A stretch of 64,000 nt of DNA from Longimicrobium sp. (GTDB lineage Bacteria > Gemmatimonadota > Gemmatimonadetes > Longimicrobiales > Longimicrobiaceae). Every line of letters starts with the position of its first letter. Position 1 is the stretch's first letter. The stretch covers positions 37,426 to 101,425 of the forward strand of contig NZ_DASVSF010000055.1 in assembly GCF_036388275.1 (NCBI RefSeq), read 5' to 3'. Both the position numbers and the translations under genes were made by a program. Below the pieces are notes generated by a model that was not told where the DNA came from, did not search any database, and was given only the letters and a program-made list of their open reading frames with translations. Shown here piece after piece: positions 43,290 through 51,514 of this stretch.

Positions 43290-43930
43290 TCGGCCCCCCT
43301 CTCCCACAAACAGTGTGGGAGAGGGGGTACACTTCGAATTGTGGTGCGTGACCATGGGCCCGGTGCTCGGGCCGGCGCCCCCCATCCCCAACCCTTCCCC
43401 CGCAAACTGCGCGGGGGAAGGGAGCCAGTCCGGCGCGTAACGCCAGCCGAAGCGCAATCGAATTCTCCCCCTTCCCTGCGAAGCGGGGGACGGGGGCCGG
43501 GGGGAGGGGGCTGCCGCGGCATGCACCCGCAGCAACTCGAGACGCGCTCGAAGTGCACCTCTCTCCCGCGCAGTCTGCGGGGGAGAGGCCGGGAGAGGGG
43601 GCTGCCGCGGCATGCAAGGCAGCCAGCCGCCCCGCGATCGAACCTCTCCCCTCTCCCGGCGCAGTTTGCCGGGGGAGGGGCCGGGGGAGGGGCCACCCCG
43701 CGGCATGAGCCAAACCCAGCCTCACCCGGTGTGAATTCTCCCCCTCTCCCGCTTGCGGGAGAGGGGGCCGGGGGGAGAGGGCGGCCGCGGCATGCACGGC
43801 CGTTCTCGAAGCCCATCCGAGCGGGTGAGCATCGGCGCACCGTCGGCGTGCGAGGCGTCCCGTCGAACCGCGATCGAAGTTCTCCCCTCTCCCGCGCGGT
43901 TTGCGTGGGAGGGGCCGGGGGCGGGGGAAC
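43290..43930. repeat. Array of seven R1 hairpin repeats between imuA and imuB
   Basis: Seven variants of the R1 hairpin lie head to tail, near 43293, 43390, 43465, 43555, 43640, 43735 and 43878. Cores include CTCTCCCACAAACAGTGTGGGAGAG (in part), CCCCCGCAAACTGCGCGGGGG (in part), CTCTCCCGCTTGCGGGAGAG and CTCCCGGCGCAGTTTGCCGG. Most carry a downstream GGCATGCAxx tail. Spacing is irregular (about 75-145 bp), so this is not a CRISPR. The last copy supplies the G-rich stretch in front of the imuB GTG. Confidence 0.85.
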
Positions 43931-45328
43931 GTGAGCCGCCGCATCGCGTGCATCCGCGTGCCCGTCCCCGCGGACACGCCCGCCCCGGACGCTAGCGCGC
44001 GCGCCGCGCTGGCGGGTGCGCTGCTGGCCGCCGCGCCCCGCGTGGTCCCCGTCCGCGAGTACCCGTGCGCCTTCTGGGCCGACGCCAGCGGCATGGCGGG
44101 GCTGGGCGGCGACGCGGCCGTCGCGCGGCGGCTGGCCGAGGCGGCGCGCCAGGCGGGATGGGAAGCCCGCGTGGGCATCGCCGGCTCGTGCATCGCCGCG
44201 GCGGCCGCCACGCGCGAGCGGCGCCACGAGGTGCGCGTCGTTCCGCCCGGCGGCGAGGCCGACTACCTGCGCCGCCGCTCGCTCTCGCTGCTGCCCATCA
44301 CCCCCGACCTGCGGCAGTCGTTCTACCTGCTGGGGCTGCGCACCTGCGGCGACCTGGGCGCGCTGGTCCCCGCCGACGTGGAACTCCGCTTCGGCGCGGA
44401 CGGTCTGCGGGCATGGCGCCTGGCGGGCGGCGACGACGCGCGCTGGCCCTTCCGCCCCCCCGAGCCGGGGCTCGCCAGCGCCGAGGCGGAGTTCGAGCCG
44501 CCGGTGGACTCGTCCGAGCCGCTGCGCTTCGTGCTGCAGGGGCTGATCGGGCAGGTGGCGGCGCAGCTGGCGCGGCGCCAGCGCATTCCCGCACGGCTGC
44601 GGCTGACGCTGCGCGTGCCCGACGCGGCGGAAGACGCGAGGGAGGTGCGCCCCGCCCGCCCCACGGCGGACGTGCGCGTCCTGGCCGACCTGTGCCGCCG
44701 GGCCATCGACCAGCACCCCCTGGCCGGCCCGGTGAGCGGCATTGCGCTGCTGGCGGAAGAGGAGGGCGCCGCCCGCGCCGATCAGCTGGACGCCTTTCAG
44801 GCCCCCGCGCCCGACCCTGGCGCGCTGCACGCGGCCCTGCTTCCCGTGTTCGCGCGCTGGGGCGCGGGCGCGCTCAGCCAGGCCGTGCTGCACGGCGCCC
44901 ACCTGCCGGGCGAGAACGCCGCCTGGGTGGCGCGCGGCAGCGACGGGATCGCGCCATTCGCCGGAGCACGCCCGCCGGCCGAACCCTCCGCGCGCGACGG
45001 GGCCATCGGCTTTCGCAACACCCTGCCGCTCTGCTTTCGGCGTCTTCCCGAACCCCTTGACATCGGCGTTCGCGAAGACCCGGAACACCGCCCCGTACAG
45101 GTGGACATTCCTGCGGGGCAAAATGCATTGCCGGGCGTGGGGATCGAGGGTTTTCCACCCCGATTGTGGAAAACTGTTGTCCAAGGTCCGGAGAGGATTT
45201 CGGGGGGGTGGTGGGCCCAGGGAGAGGCGCGCGAGTACTGGCGGGTGGAGTCTCCCGAGGGGTGGCTTGGATTGATATACCGGGATGCCGTTACCGCTTC
45301 GTGGCACCTGGAAGGGTGGTACGACTGA
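43931..45328 (+). CDS. imuB: ImuB, inactive Y-family polymerase of the DnaE2 mutasome
   Basis: A 465-residue Y-family-like protein. RIACIRVPVP opens the palm-like domain, REYPCAFWADASGMAGLGGD matches the catalytic-loop region but without the usual acidic residues, and WEARVGIAGSCIAAAAATRER and LSLLPITPDLRQSFYLLGLRTCGDL are the typical helix-hairpin segments. ImuB bridges ImuA, DnaE2 and the clamp. The N-terminal palm looks shorter than in most ImuB, with about 50-60 residues missing after VPVP. The GTG at 43931 follows GGGGGAAC, which belongs to the last R1 repeat. Confidence 0.86.
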   Translation: MSRRIACIRVPVPADTPAPDASARAALAGALLAAAPRVVPVREYPCAFWADASGMAGLGGDAAVARRLAEAARQAGWEARVGIAGSCIAAAAATRERRHEVRVVPPGGEADYLRRRSLSLLPITPDLRQSFYLLGLRTCGDLGALVPADVELRFGADGLRAWRLAGGDDARWPFRPPEPGLASAEAEFEPPVDSSEPLRFVLQGLIGQVAAQLARRQRIPARLRLTLRVPDAAEDAREVRPARPTADVRVLADLCRRAIDQHPLAGPVSGIALLAEEEGAARADQLDAFQAPAPDPGALHAALLPVFARWGAGALSQAVLHGAHLPGENAAWVARGSDGIAPFAGARPPAEPSARDGAIGFRNTLPLCFRRLPEPLDIGVREDPEHRPVQVDIPAGQNALPGVGIEGFPPRLWKTVVQGPERISGGWWAQGEAREYWRVESPEGWLGLIYRDAVTASWHLEGWYD

Positions 45329-45386
45329 GGCGGCTCGGGTGGGGATCACGATGGCGCGATGCGCGCGGATTTTGAGGTAAGTCGTT

Positions 45387-48300
45387 GTGAATGCTGGAGA
45401 TTACGTCGAGCTGCATTGTCACAGCGCCTTCTCGCTGTGTGACGGATCGTCCACGCCGGAGATGCTGGCGGCGCGGGCGGCCGAGCTGGGCTATACGCAT
45501 CTATCTCTGACGGATCACGACGATCTGGGGGGCGCCGTCCGCTTCTCGAAAGCGTGCAGGGACACGGGGATCACCCCTCTGCTGGGCGCGGAAGCTACTC
45601 TGGATGACGGGTCGCACCTCACGCTGATTGTGGAAAACCCGGACGGCTGGAAAAGCCTCTGCGGGCTCCTGTCAAGTGCCCGGATGGAGAGCCCCCGCGG
45701 CACGCCGTCGCTGCGCTGGGAAACGCTCGCCGAACGCTCCACCGGGCTGATCACCCTGTCCGGCTGCCCCCGCGGCCGCATCCCCCAATTGCTCTCCGAA
45801 GAGCGCTACGCCGAGGCGCGCACCAGGGCGGGGGAGATGAAGGAGGTGTTCGGCGACCGCTTCTTCCTGGAGCTGTGGGATCACCGCACGCACCAGGAGG
45901 CGTCGCTGTGCGCGGACCTGCGCGACCTGGCGCGCGACGTGGGCGTGCCCTGGGTGGTCACCCACGACGTGCACTACGCCGACCCCGCCGCGCGCGCCGT
46001 GCACGACCTGCTCACCTGCATCCGCCGCGAAACCACGCTCGACGAGGCGCACCGCCGCGGCTGGCTGCGCCCCTCGGCCGAGTGGTGTCTGCAGCCCCCA
46101 TCCGAGATGGCGCGCCGCTGGCGCCACGCGCCGGAAGGCATTCGCCGCACCCGCGAGATCGCGGAGCGCTGCGGGGGCTTTCAGCTGCTGGACCTGCCCG
46201 CCCCGCGTCCCTCCTTTCCCCTGCTCCCCGGCTGGGACTCGGCGGACGCCCTGCTGGAGCACCTGGTGCGCCAGGGGCTTCGCGAGCGGCTGCCGGACGC
46301 CTCGGCGCGCCACTGGAGCCAGGTGGAGCACGAGCTCGCCATCATCCGCCAGGTGGGGATGGCCGACCACTTCCTGGTGGTGTGGGACATCTGCCGGTTC
46401 GCGCGCGAAAGCGGCATCCTGTGCCAGGGACGCGGCTCGGCGGCCAACTCGCTGGCGTGCTACGCCCTGCGGGTGACGGCGGTGGACCCCGTGGCCAACC
46501 AGCTGCTCTTCGAGCGCTTCCTTTCCGTCGAGCGTCCCGAGGCCCCCGACATCGACGTGGATTTCGCCGCGCTGGACGACCGCGAGCGCGTGCTGCAGTA
46601 CGTCTACACCAAGTACGGACGTGCCCACGCCGCCATGGTGTGCACCCACGTGGAGTACCGCGGCCGCTCGGCCGTGCGCGACGCCATGCACGTGCTGGGG
46701 CTTCCCGTGGCGCAGGCGGACCTGCTGGCCAAGCGGCTGGACGGCTACGCGTCGGCGAAGACGGCGGCGGAGTGGCTGGAGATGGGCGAGGGGAAGGCGC
46801 TGCGGTCGATTGGGCTGGACCCGGCGGAACCGAAGGCCAAGGCGCTGGTAAAGCTGGTGGCGGGGCTGAACGGGCTGCCGCGGCACCGGGGGATTCACAG
46901 CGGCGGGTTCGTGCTGTCCGGCGCGCCGCTGGGCGAGTCGGTGCCCATCGAGCCGGCATCCATGCCGGGGCGCACGGTGATCCAGTGGGACAAGGACGAC
47001 TGCGCCGACCGCGCCGTTCCCAAGTTCGACCTGCTGGGGCTGGGGATGCTGAAGCTGCTGGGCGAGTGCATCCGCCTGGTGCGCGAGTGGCGGGGAGTGG
47101 AGGTGGACATCGGCCGCCTGCCCATGGACGACCCCGCCGTGTTCGCGCAGATCGGGGCGGCCGACACCATCGGCCTCTTCCAGATCGAGAGCCGCGCGCA
47201 GGCCAACTTCCTTCCCCGGCTGAAGCCCACCTGCTTCTACGACGTGGTGATCTCCGTGGGCGCCATCCGTCCCGGGCCCATGCTGGGCGGGCAGGTGAAG
47301 GAGATGCTGGCGCGCCGGCGCGGCGAGGTGCCCACGGAGTATCCGCATCCCGACCTGGAAGAGGTGCTGGGGCGCACGCACGGCCTGGCGCTCTTCCAGG
47401 AGCAGCTGATGCGGTGCGCCATCGTGGTCAGCGGCTGCTCGCCGGGCGAGGCCGACCGCCTGCGCCGCGCCATGAGCCGCAAGCGCACGCGTGACGAGAT
47501 GCACCAGGCCACCGAGGGCATCCGCCAAGGGATGCGCGCCCGCGGCGTGGACGACCACGCGGCGGACAAGGTGCTGGGGTGGCTGGAGGCGTGCGCCAGC
47601 TACACCTTTCCCGAAAGCCACGCCATCTCGTTCGCGCTGCTGGCGTACGCGAGCGCCTGGCTGCGGCTGTACTATCCGGCCGAGTACCTGTGCGCCATCC
47701 TGAACGCGCAGCCGATGGGCTTCTACCCCGTGTCGACGCTGATCCACGACGCGCGGCAGCACGGGGTGGTGGTGCTGCCGATCGACCTGGCGGTGAGCGG
47801 GTGGGACTGTGGGTTGGAACGGCAGTACCAGGTACCAAGTGCACGGTACCAAGAGAATCCGGTACTTGGTACTGGGGACTTGGCACTTGATCCCCCCGCC
47901 GTTCGCGTCGGGCTCCGATACGTACGCGGGCTCGGCAGCGTGACGGGGCGCCGGCTCCGGGCCGAGCTGCAAAAGGCGCCGTTCACCTCCGTCGCCGACG
48001 TGGTGGAGCGGTTCCCGTCGGAGCACGGGCTGCGGGCGCTGGCGGCGGCGGGGGCGTTCCGGTCGTGGATCGACGGCGGGCCGCGCCAGGCGCTGTGGAC
48101 GGTACTGGGCGAGCTGCGGGCACTCCGGAGCGGGGGACCGCTGGCGCCCGCCCCGGAGTCGTCGGCGCGGCTGCCGCAGATGCCGCCCGCCGAGCGGACG
48201 CTGATGGCGCACCACGTGACCGGCTTCGATCTGGACGGGCACCCCATGCGCCACCTTCGCGAGCGGCTGGGCGGCTTGGGCGTGGTGGCGCTGGGCGACC

Positions 48301-48608
48301 TGCGCGGGGAGGGCCGGCGCCACGGCGAGCGCGTGACCACCGCGGGAGTGGTGATCGTGCGCCAGCGACCGGGGACGGCCAAGGGCTTCGTGTTCGTGGG
48401 GCTGGAGGACGAAACGGGGCGCCTGGACGTGATCATCCCGCCCCAGCTCTACGAAAAGGAGCGCGAGATCATCAACGGCAACGGCATCCTGGCCGTGCGC
48501 GGAAAGCTGGGAAAGGAGGACGGCGTGACGAACCTGAAGGCCGAGACGTTCTTTCCCCTCACGCTCGACGACGCGCGCGAGATCGTGCGCTCACACGACT
48601 ATCATTGA
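45387..48608 (+). CDS. dnaE2: Error-prone DNA polymerase III alpha homolog
   Basis: A 1073-residue C-family polymerase. The PHP domain (YVELHCHSAFSLCDGSST, LTDHDDLGGAVRF) is N-terminal. The palm catalytic motif PDIDVDF is near residue 392; FPESHAISFALLAYASAWL and the OB-fold VGLEDETGRLDVIIPP complete it. It begins at GTG. Residues about 811-836 are an in-frame insertion encoded by an R5 palindromic element, located between PIDLAVSGWDCG and PPAVRVGLRYVRGLG, two blocks that are normally nearly adjacent in DnaE2. Partial copies of its 3' end recur at 49.5, 50.7 and 54.0 kb. Confidence 0.95.
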   Translation: MNAGDYVELHCHSAFSLCDGSSTPEMLAARAAELGYTHLSLTDHDDLGGAVRFSKACRDTGITPLLGAEATLDDGSHLTLIVENPDGWKSLCGLLSSARMESPRGTPSLRWETLAERSTGLITLSGCPRGRIPQLLSEERYAEARTRAGEMKEVFGDRFFLELWDHRTHQEASLCADLRDLARDVGVPWVVTHDVHYADPAARAVHDLLTCIRRETTLDEAHRRGWLRPSAEWCLQPPSEMARRWRHAPEGIRRTREIAERCGGFQLLDLPAPRPSFPLLPGWDSADALLEHLVRQGLRERLPDASARHWSQVEHELAIIRQVGMADHFLVVWDICRFARESGILCQGRGSAANSLACYALRVTAVDPVANQLLFERFLSVERPEAPDIDVDFAALDDRERVLQYVYTKYGRAHAAMVCTHVEYRGRSAVRDAMHVLGLPVAQADLLAKRLDGYASAKTAAEWLEMGEGKALRSIGLDPAEPKAKALVKLVAGLNGLPRHRGIHSGGFVLSGAPLGESVPIEPASMPGRTVIQWDKDDCADRAVPKFDLLGLGMLKLLGECIRLVREWRGVEVDIGRLPMDDPAVFAQIGAADTIGLFQIESRAQANFLPRLKPTCFYDVVISVGAIRPGPMLGGQVKEMLARRRGEVPTEYPHPDLEEVLGRTHGLALFQEQLMRCAIVVSGCSPGEADRLRRAMSRKRTRDEMHQATEGIRQGMRARGVDDHAADKVLGWLEACASYTFPESHAISFALLAYASAWLRLYYPAEYLCAILNAQPMGFYPVSTLIHDARQHGVVVLPIDLAVSGWDCGLERQYQVPSARYQENPVLGTGDLALDPPAVRVGLRYVRGLGSVTGRRLRAELQKAPFTSVADVVERFPSEHGLRALAAAGAFRSWIDGGPRQALWTVLGELRALRSGGPLAPAPESSARLPQMPPAERTLMAHHVTGFDLDGHPMRHLRERLGGLGVVALGDLRGEGRRHGERVTTAGVVIVRQRPGTAKGFVFVGLEDETGRLDVIIPPQLYEKEREIINGNGILAVRGKLGKEDGVTNLKAETFFPLTLDDAREIVRSHDYH
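47817..47893. repeat. R5 palindromic element inside dnaE2, in frame
   Basis: GAACGGCAGTACCAGGTACC begins it, and it continues with AAGTGCACGGTACCAAGAG and the inverted arm GGTACTTGGTACTGGGGACT. The left end matches the intergenic copy at 35337 almost base for base (GAACGGCAGTACCAxGT). It adds about 25 codons without a stop. Confidence 0.85.
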
Positions 48609-48624
48609 CGCGAGACCGCCTCGA

Positions 48625-48879
48625 TCATCGCTGGTGGGCCTCGCGTTTTCTTCGCATGGCCTCGCAAGCGGCAGAGATTCGGGCGGCCTCTCCTTCAGGC
48701 AGCTTGATCTCGGGGTGTCCCTGCCGAACGCTCTCAGCATGCTTTTCCATCATAGAGGCAGAAAACTTATGGGGATCATTGTCGAACTCCGCCCACATCT
48801 TGCGGCGAATCTCCCGGATCTCCTCGATTGTCGCGTCGATCTCTTCAGTCCACTCGAAGCCGCAGTCCCAATCGATCAT
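48625..48879 (-). CDS. Putative antitoxin of a PIN toxin cassette (cassette A)
   Basis: An 84-residue acidic protein: MIDWDCGFEWTEEIDATIEE, then IREIRRKMWAEFDNDPHKF and a helical tail. Two close relatives lie at 55923-56207 and 56236-56523, all with EIDAxIEEIxExRRKxW and FDxDPxKM. The ATG overlaps the stop of the toxin gene (ATGA). The position, in an overlap right after a PIN gene, suggests it is the antitoxin, though it is encoded second rather than first. I know of no named family. Confidence 0.7.
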   Translation of the reverse strand: MIDWDCGFEWTEEIDATIEEIREIRRKMWAEFDNDPHKFSASMMEKHAESVRQGHPEIKLPEGEAARISAACEAMRRKREAHQR

Positions 48880-49356
48880 CGTTCCCTCCAAAGCAGGTCC
48901 CGCGGAGTTGCGAGCCTCGGCACGTACAATCCCAGCGACGCGTTGATGCGCGCCACGTGAGGCGCCTTGTTGGGATTCGCCAGATGCTTGCAGTTCCACG
49001 TCAACAATGAAATCGCATTTGTGCGTCGAGGCAAGGGCAAGGTGCCACGCATCGAACGGTGGTACCGCGGGCATGAGCTTGTGCTTCAGGTATTCATCCA
49101 CGACCGCGCCCACGGCGGGCCCGGCTTCCAGGCGCAGGAGAGGCGCAGCGAGCGCCATTCGCGAGCGGGCCATTTCGTGGGTTCCAGCCGCGAGTTCTTG
49201 CAGTACCACATCGCTAGTGACCAGCTCGCAACGGTCGGGAGCACCCCTCCACCAGAGGCGAGTCCAACGCCGCATCTTGACGACTCCGGGCGTGGTCCGC
49301 GGGTCGTGGTAGAAGCTGGGGATCGTGGTTTCGACGTAGACGCGTGGCTTCGGCAT
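48876..49356 (-). pseudogene. PIN-domain toxin gene broken by a 1-nt insertion (cassette A)
   Basis: MPKPRVYVETTIPSFYHDPR starts a PIN domain; PPFDAWHLALASTHKCDF follows normally. Against the intact paralogue at 56520-56999 there is one extra base near 49003 (ATTGTTGACGTGG versus ATTCTCACGTGG). The correct frame continues as TWNCKHLANPNKAPHVARIN and ends LATPRDLLWRER just at the antitoxin ATG. The region is 481 nt, one more than a multiple of 3. As it stands, reading continues out of frame and runs into the antitoxin frame, giving a spurious 293-residue fusion. Confidence 0.83.
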
Positions 49357-49499
49357 GCGGCGAAGGTAACAGCGTCCACATTGGATGCGTAACCCCGCGC
49401 TGCAAAGCGGCCACAGGCGTAGCGCAGTGTCCACCTGTGGCGGGAATAGAGGATGAATGTTGGGGTTCGAATGCTCCCACATTTTGCAAGGGGGGCGCT
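49357..49499. repeat. Leader region shared by two PIN toxin cassettes (copy 1)
   Basis: The ~95 bases from 49357 to 49452 upstream of the toxin start (GCGGCGAAGGTAACAGCGTC ... CAGTGTCCACCTGTGGCGGG) recur with a handful of changes at 57000-57096 in front of the second PIN toxin. It probably holds the cassette promoter. The remaining 47 bases lead into the dnaE2 fragment. Confidence 0.75.
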
Positions 49500-49745
49500 C
49501 GCGCATCGCTCTCCCGATTACGGCGAGCGCGCGTGGGGCTGGAGGACGAGACGGGGCGCCTGGACGTGATCATTCCGCCCCAGCTCTACGAAAAGGAGCG
49601 CGACATCATCAACGGCAACGGCATCCTGGCCGTGCGGGGAAAGCTGGAAAAGGAGGACGGCGTGACGAACCTGAAGGCCGAGACGTTCTTCCCCCTCACC
49701 CTGGACGACGCCCGCGAGATCGTCCGCTCACACGACTATCACTGA
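49500..49745 (+). pseudogene. Duplicate 3' end of dnaE2 (copy 2)
   Basis: From 49532 to the stop at 49745 the sequence repeats the last 70 codons of dnaE2 (GLEDETGRLDVIIPPQLYEK ... REIVRSHDYH). There are 11 nucleotide differences in those 70 codons and I count 9 as synonymous, so this copy diverged while coding for a working protein, probably in another dnaE2 lineage. Upstream is GCGCATCGCTCTCCCGATTA CGGCGAGCGCG (49500-49530), a 31-bp segment also found at the start of copy 3. No start codon or polymerase body is present. Confidence 0.85.
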
Positions 49746-49855
49746 CGCACGGAACGAGAGTCTTGCGCGCTGGCCCCGCACCACTAACCCTTGTGTCGTT
49801 CGGCGGCTCAATCTGGAGTGCCGCATTCTAAATCCCCGCGCGTTAGCTCTGATCT

Positions 49856-50614
49856 GTGGACTTTACCCACCGGCACTACGCCCAGTTACTAGACGATCTG
49901 TTTCAGCGCGGATATCGCACAGCCACAGTACACGAGCATCTGAGCCTGCCGCAGCCAGACCGCGTGGTGCTGCTTCGGCACGACGTTGACTACGATGCTC
50001 GACGGGCCGTTCGAATTGCCGAGATTGAAGCAGAGCGTGGCGTAAGGGCGACATACTACTTCCGATCATCGCACTATCCTGGCTCGCACAACCTGTCCCT
50101 GATGCACCGCATCGCTTCGATGGGACATGAGGTTGGGTACCACTATGAGACGCTCGACCGCTGCCGCGGTGACCTGACGAGCGCAGCGGCCAACTTTGAG
50201 GACGAATTATCTATCATGCGGGGGGAGGGCTTCTCGGTATCGACCGTTTGTCCGCATGGCAACCCTCGCATCCGCAAGCAGGGATACCGTACGAACGGAG
50301 ATCTCATCCTGCGTATGCCGGAACTACTTCCCCGGAACGGGCTAGTTGGCGACGCTTACGCGTCGATAGACTTCTCCGGGCTTAGCTACATATCCGATGT
50401 AGGCGTCTGCTTCATGGGGGTGGGTACCGTGGCCGCGTTACGCAGATCTTGGGGGACGACTGCTCCCCCGCACATCTACCTGCTCACTCATCCCGACTAT
50501 TGGTCGCCCACCTCGGTGCGCGCTCTTTTCATGTGGTCGGCCGGAAAGTTGATGCGTGCCGCACGCGTCAATCAGGTATTGGTGTCTCTAAGGGGACAAG
50601 CCGGGCGGCTGTGA
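49856..50614 (+). CDS. Polysaccharide-deacetylase-like protein
   Basis: A 252-residue protein from GTG. LRHDVDYDARRAVRIAEIEA supplies the metal-binding HD..D region, RATYYFRSSHYPGSHNLSLM and HEVGYHYETLDRCRGD are the next NodB-type motifs. The fold and motif order match polysaccharide deacetylases. The gene uses noticeably more A/T-ending codons than its neighbours, a sign of recent transfer. It lies between copies 2 and 3 of the dnaE2 3' end as isolated cargo. Confidence 0.8.
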   Translation: MDFTHRHYAQLLDDLFQRGYRTATVHEHLSLPQPDRVVLLRHDVDYDARRAVRIAEIEAERGVRATYYFRSSHYPGSHNLSLMHRIASMGHEVGYHYETLDRCRGDLTSAAANFEDELSIMRGEGFSVSTVCPHGNPRIRKQGYRTNGDLILRMPELLPRNGLVGDAYASIDFSGLSYISDVGVCFMGVGTVAALRRSWGTTAPPHIYLLTHPDYWSPTSVRALFMWSAGKLMRAARVNQVLVSLRGQAGRL

Positions 50615-50638
50615 ACGAGTGGCAGGTGTGTATCGGGC

Positions 50639-50867
50639 GCGCATCCCTATCCCGATTACGGCGAGCGCGTCACGACGCGGGGTAGTAAGCCGTGCGCCAG
50701 CGGCCGGTGACGCGAAGGGCTCGTGTTCATGGGGCTGGAGGACGAAACGGGGCGCCTGGACGTGATCATCCCGCCCCAGCTCTACGAAAAGGAGCGCGAG
50801 ATCATCGACGGCAACGGCATCCTGGCCGTGCGCGGAAGCTGGGCAAGAAGGACGGCGTGACGAACCT
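50639..50867 (+). pseudogene. Duplicate 3' end of dnaE2 (copy 3, decayed)
   Basis: Starts with the same 31-bp segment as copy 2 (GCGCATCCCTATCCCGATTA..., two mismatches), then follows dnaE2 from about codon 980 (GTGCGCCAGCGG, GGGCTGGAGGACGAAACGGG ... CGCGAGATCATC). It agrees with dnaE2 itself at the sites where copy 2 differs. It has lost single bases (for example CGCGGAAGCTGGGC for CGCGGAAAGCTGGG) and stops matching after GACGAACCT at 50867. Confidence 0.82.
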
Positions 50868-51080
50868 ACAATTTCCAGGAGCCGCATCGGCGAGGGCGGG
50901 CGTTGCTGTTCCATGATCTTGACCCGCGCCGCCGAGCAGGACTACTCTCCGGATTGGATGGCTATCCGGCCGTTCACGTTCGAGGCTGGTCGGATCTTCT
51001 CGCGGACGTCGGCGAGCCCGTCTCACGGCCAGGCATCGTTCCGGAGCAGGGCATTCTCACGCGCACGGAGCCGATCCCCA

Positions 51081-51455
51081 ATGCCGATCGTGGTCTGGCG
51101 GGACAGCGTTGCCATGGGCGACGACGTGGATGCGCCGCATGAGTGGAGTGTCCCGCTGGCGAGCGACACGTCGATCGGCGCGCTGGTCGAGGCGGTGCTG
51201 CGCGCGCACTACCTGGCAAGCGTTGCCAGCGGGCATGCGACGTGGATCGTGGAGGGAGCGCGGCCACTGGCGGTGGTGGCGCAGGAGTGGGCGGCACCCC
51301 GGTGGCTGGTGGCGCCCGAGTTGCCCGCCGCGGCCCTGGCTCGGCCGGGCAGGCGTCCGGAATTCCAGGTTCGTTACTGGGGGCAGGTCGATCCCGGCCG
51401 CGTGTACGATTACCTGCAGGCGGGGGAGCCGCTACCCGACCCATACGAACGCTGA
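51081..51455 (+). CDS. Hypothetical protein, immunity-protein-like
   Basis: A 124-residue protein: MPIVVWRDSVAMGDDVDAPH, ASDTSIGALVEAVLRAHYLA, then TWIVEGARPLAVVAQEW and QVRYWGQVDPGRVYDYLQAG. It is acidic, soluble, and has the alternating-strand look of small immunity proteins found in toxin and cassette arrays; I do not recognise a named family. The frame is open upstream to 50913 but only MPIVVW onward looks like protein. Its stop is 6 nt before the next in-frame ATG (51461). Confidence 0.65.
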   Translation: MPIVVWRDSVAMGDDVDAPHEWSVPLASDTSIGALVEAVLRAHYLASVASGHATWIVEGARPLAVVAQEWAAPRWLVAPELPAAALARPGRRPEFQVRYWGQVDPGRVYDYLQAGEPLPDPYER

Positions 51456-51514
51456 CGGGGATGACTCTGGCTCCGCCTTTGCGCGCAGTGTTGCCATCAC
51501 TATACGGTGCTACG

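Noticed and set aside
43290..43930. CRISPR array
   Set aside because: Repeats differ in sequence and spacing and are self-complementary hairpins; no constant repeat-spacer structure and no cas genes.
48625..49506. A single 293-residue toxin-antitoxin fusion protein
   Set aside because: Comparison with the paralogue at 56520 shows that a 1-nt insertion throws the toxin out of frame; the middle segment is frameshifted nonsense.
49746..49855. Integron attC site between dnaE2 copy 2 and the deacetylase-like gene
   Set aside because: CACTAACCC and GCGTTAGCTC look somewhat like attC cores, but neither fits RYYYAAC/GTTRRRY and no integrase or paired sites are present.
50913..51080. N-terminal extension of the hypothetical protein at 51081
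   Set aside because: Ser/Arg-rich with no protein-like pattern; the start MPIVVW is more plausible.
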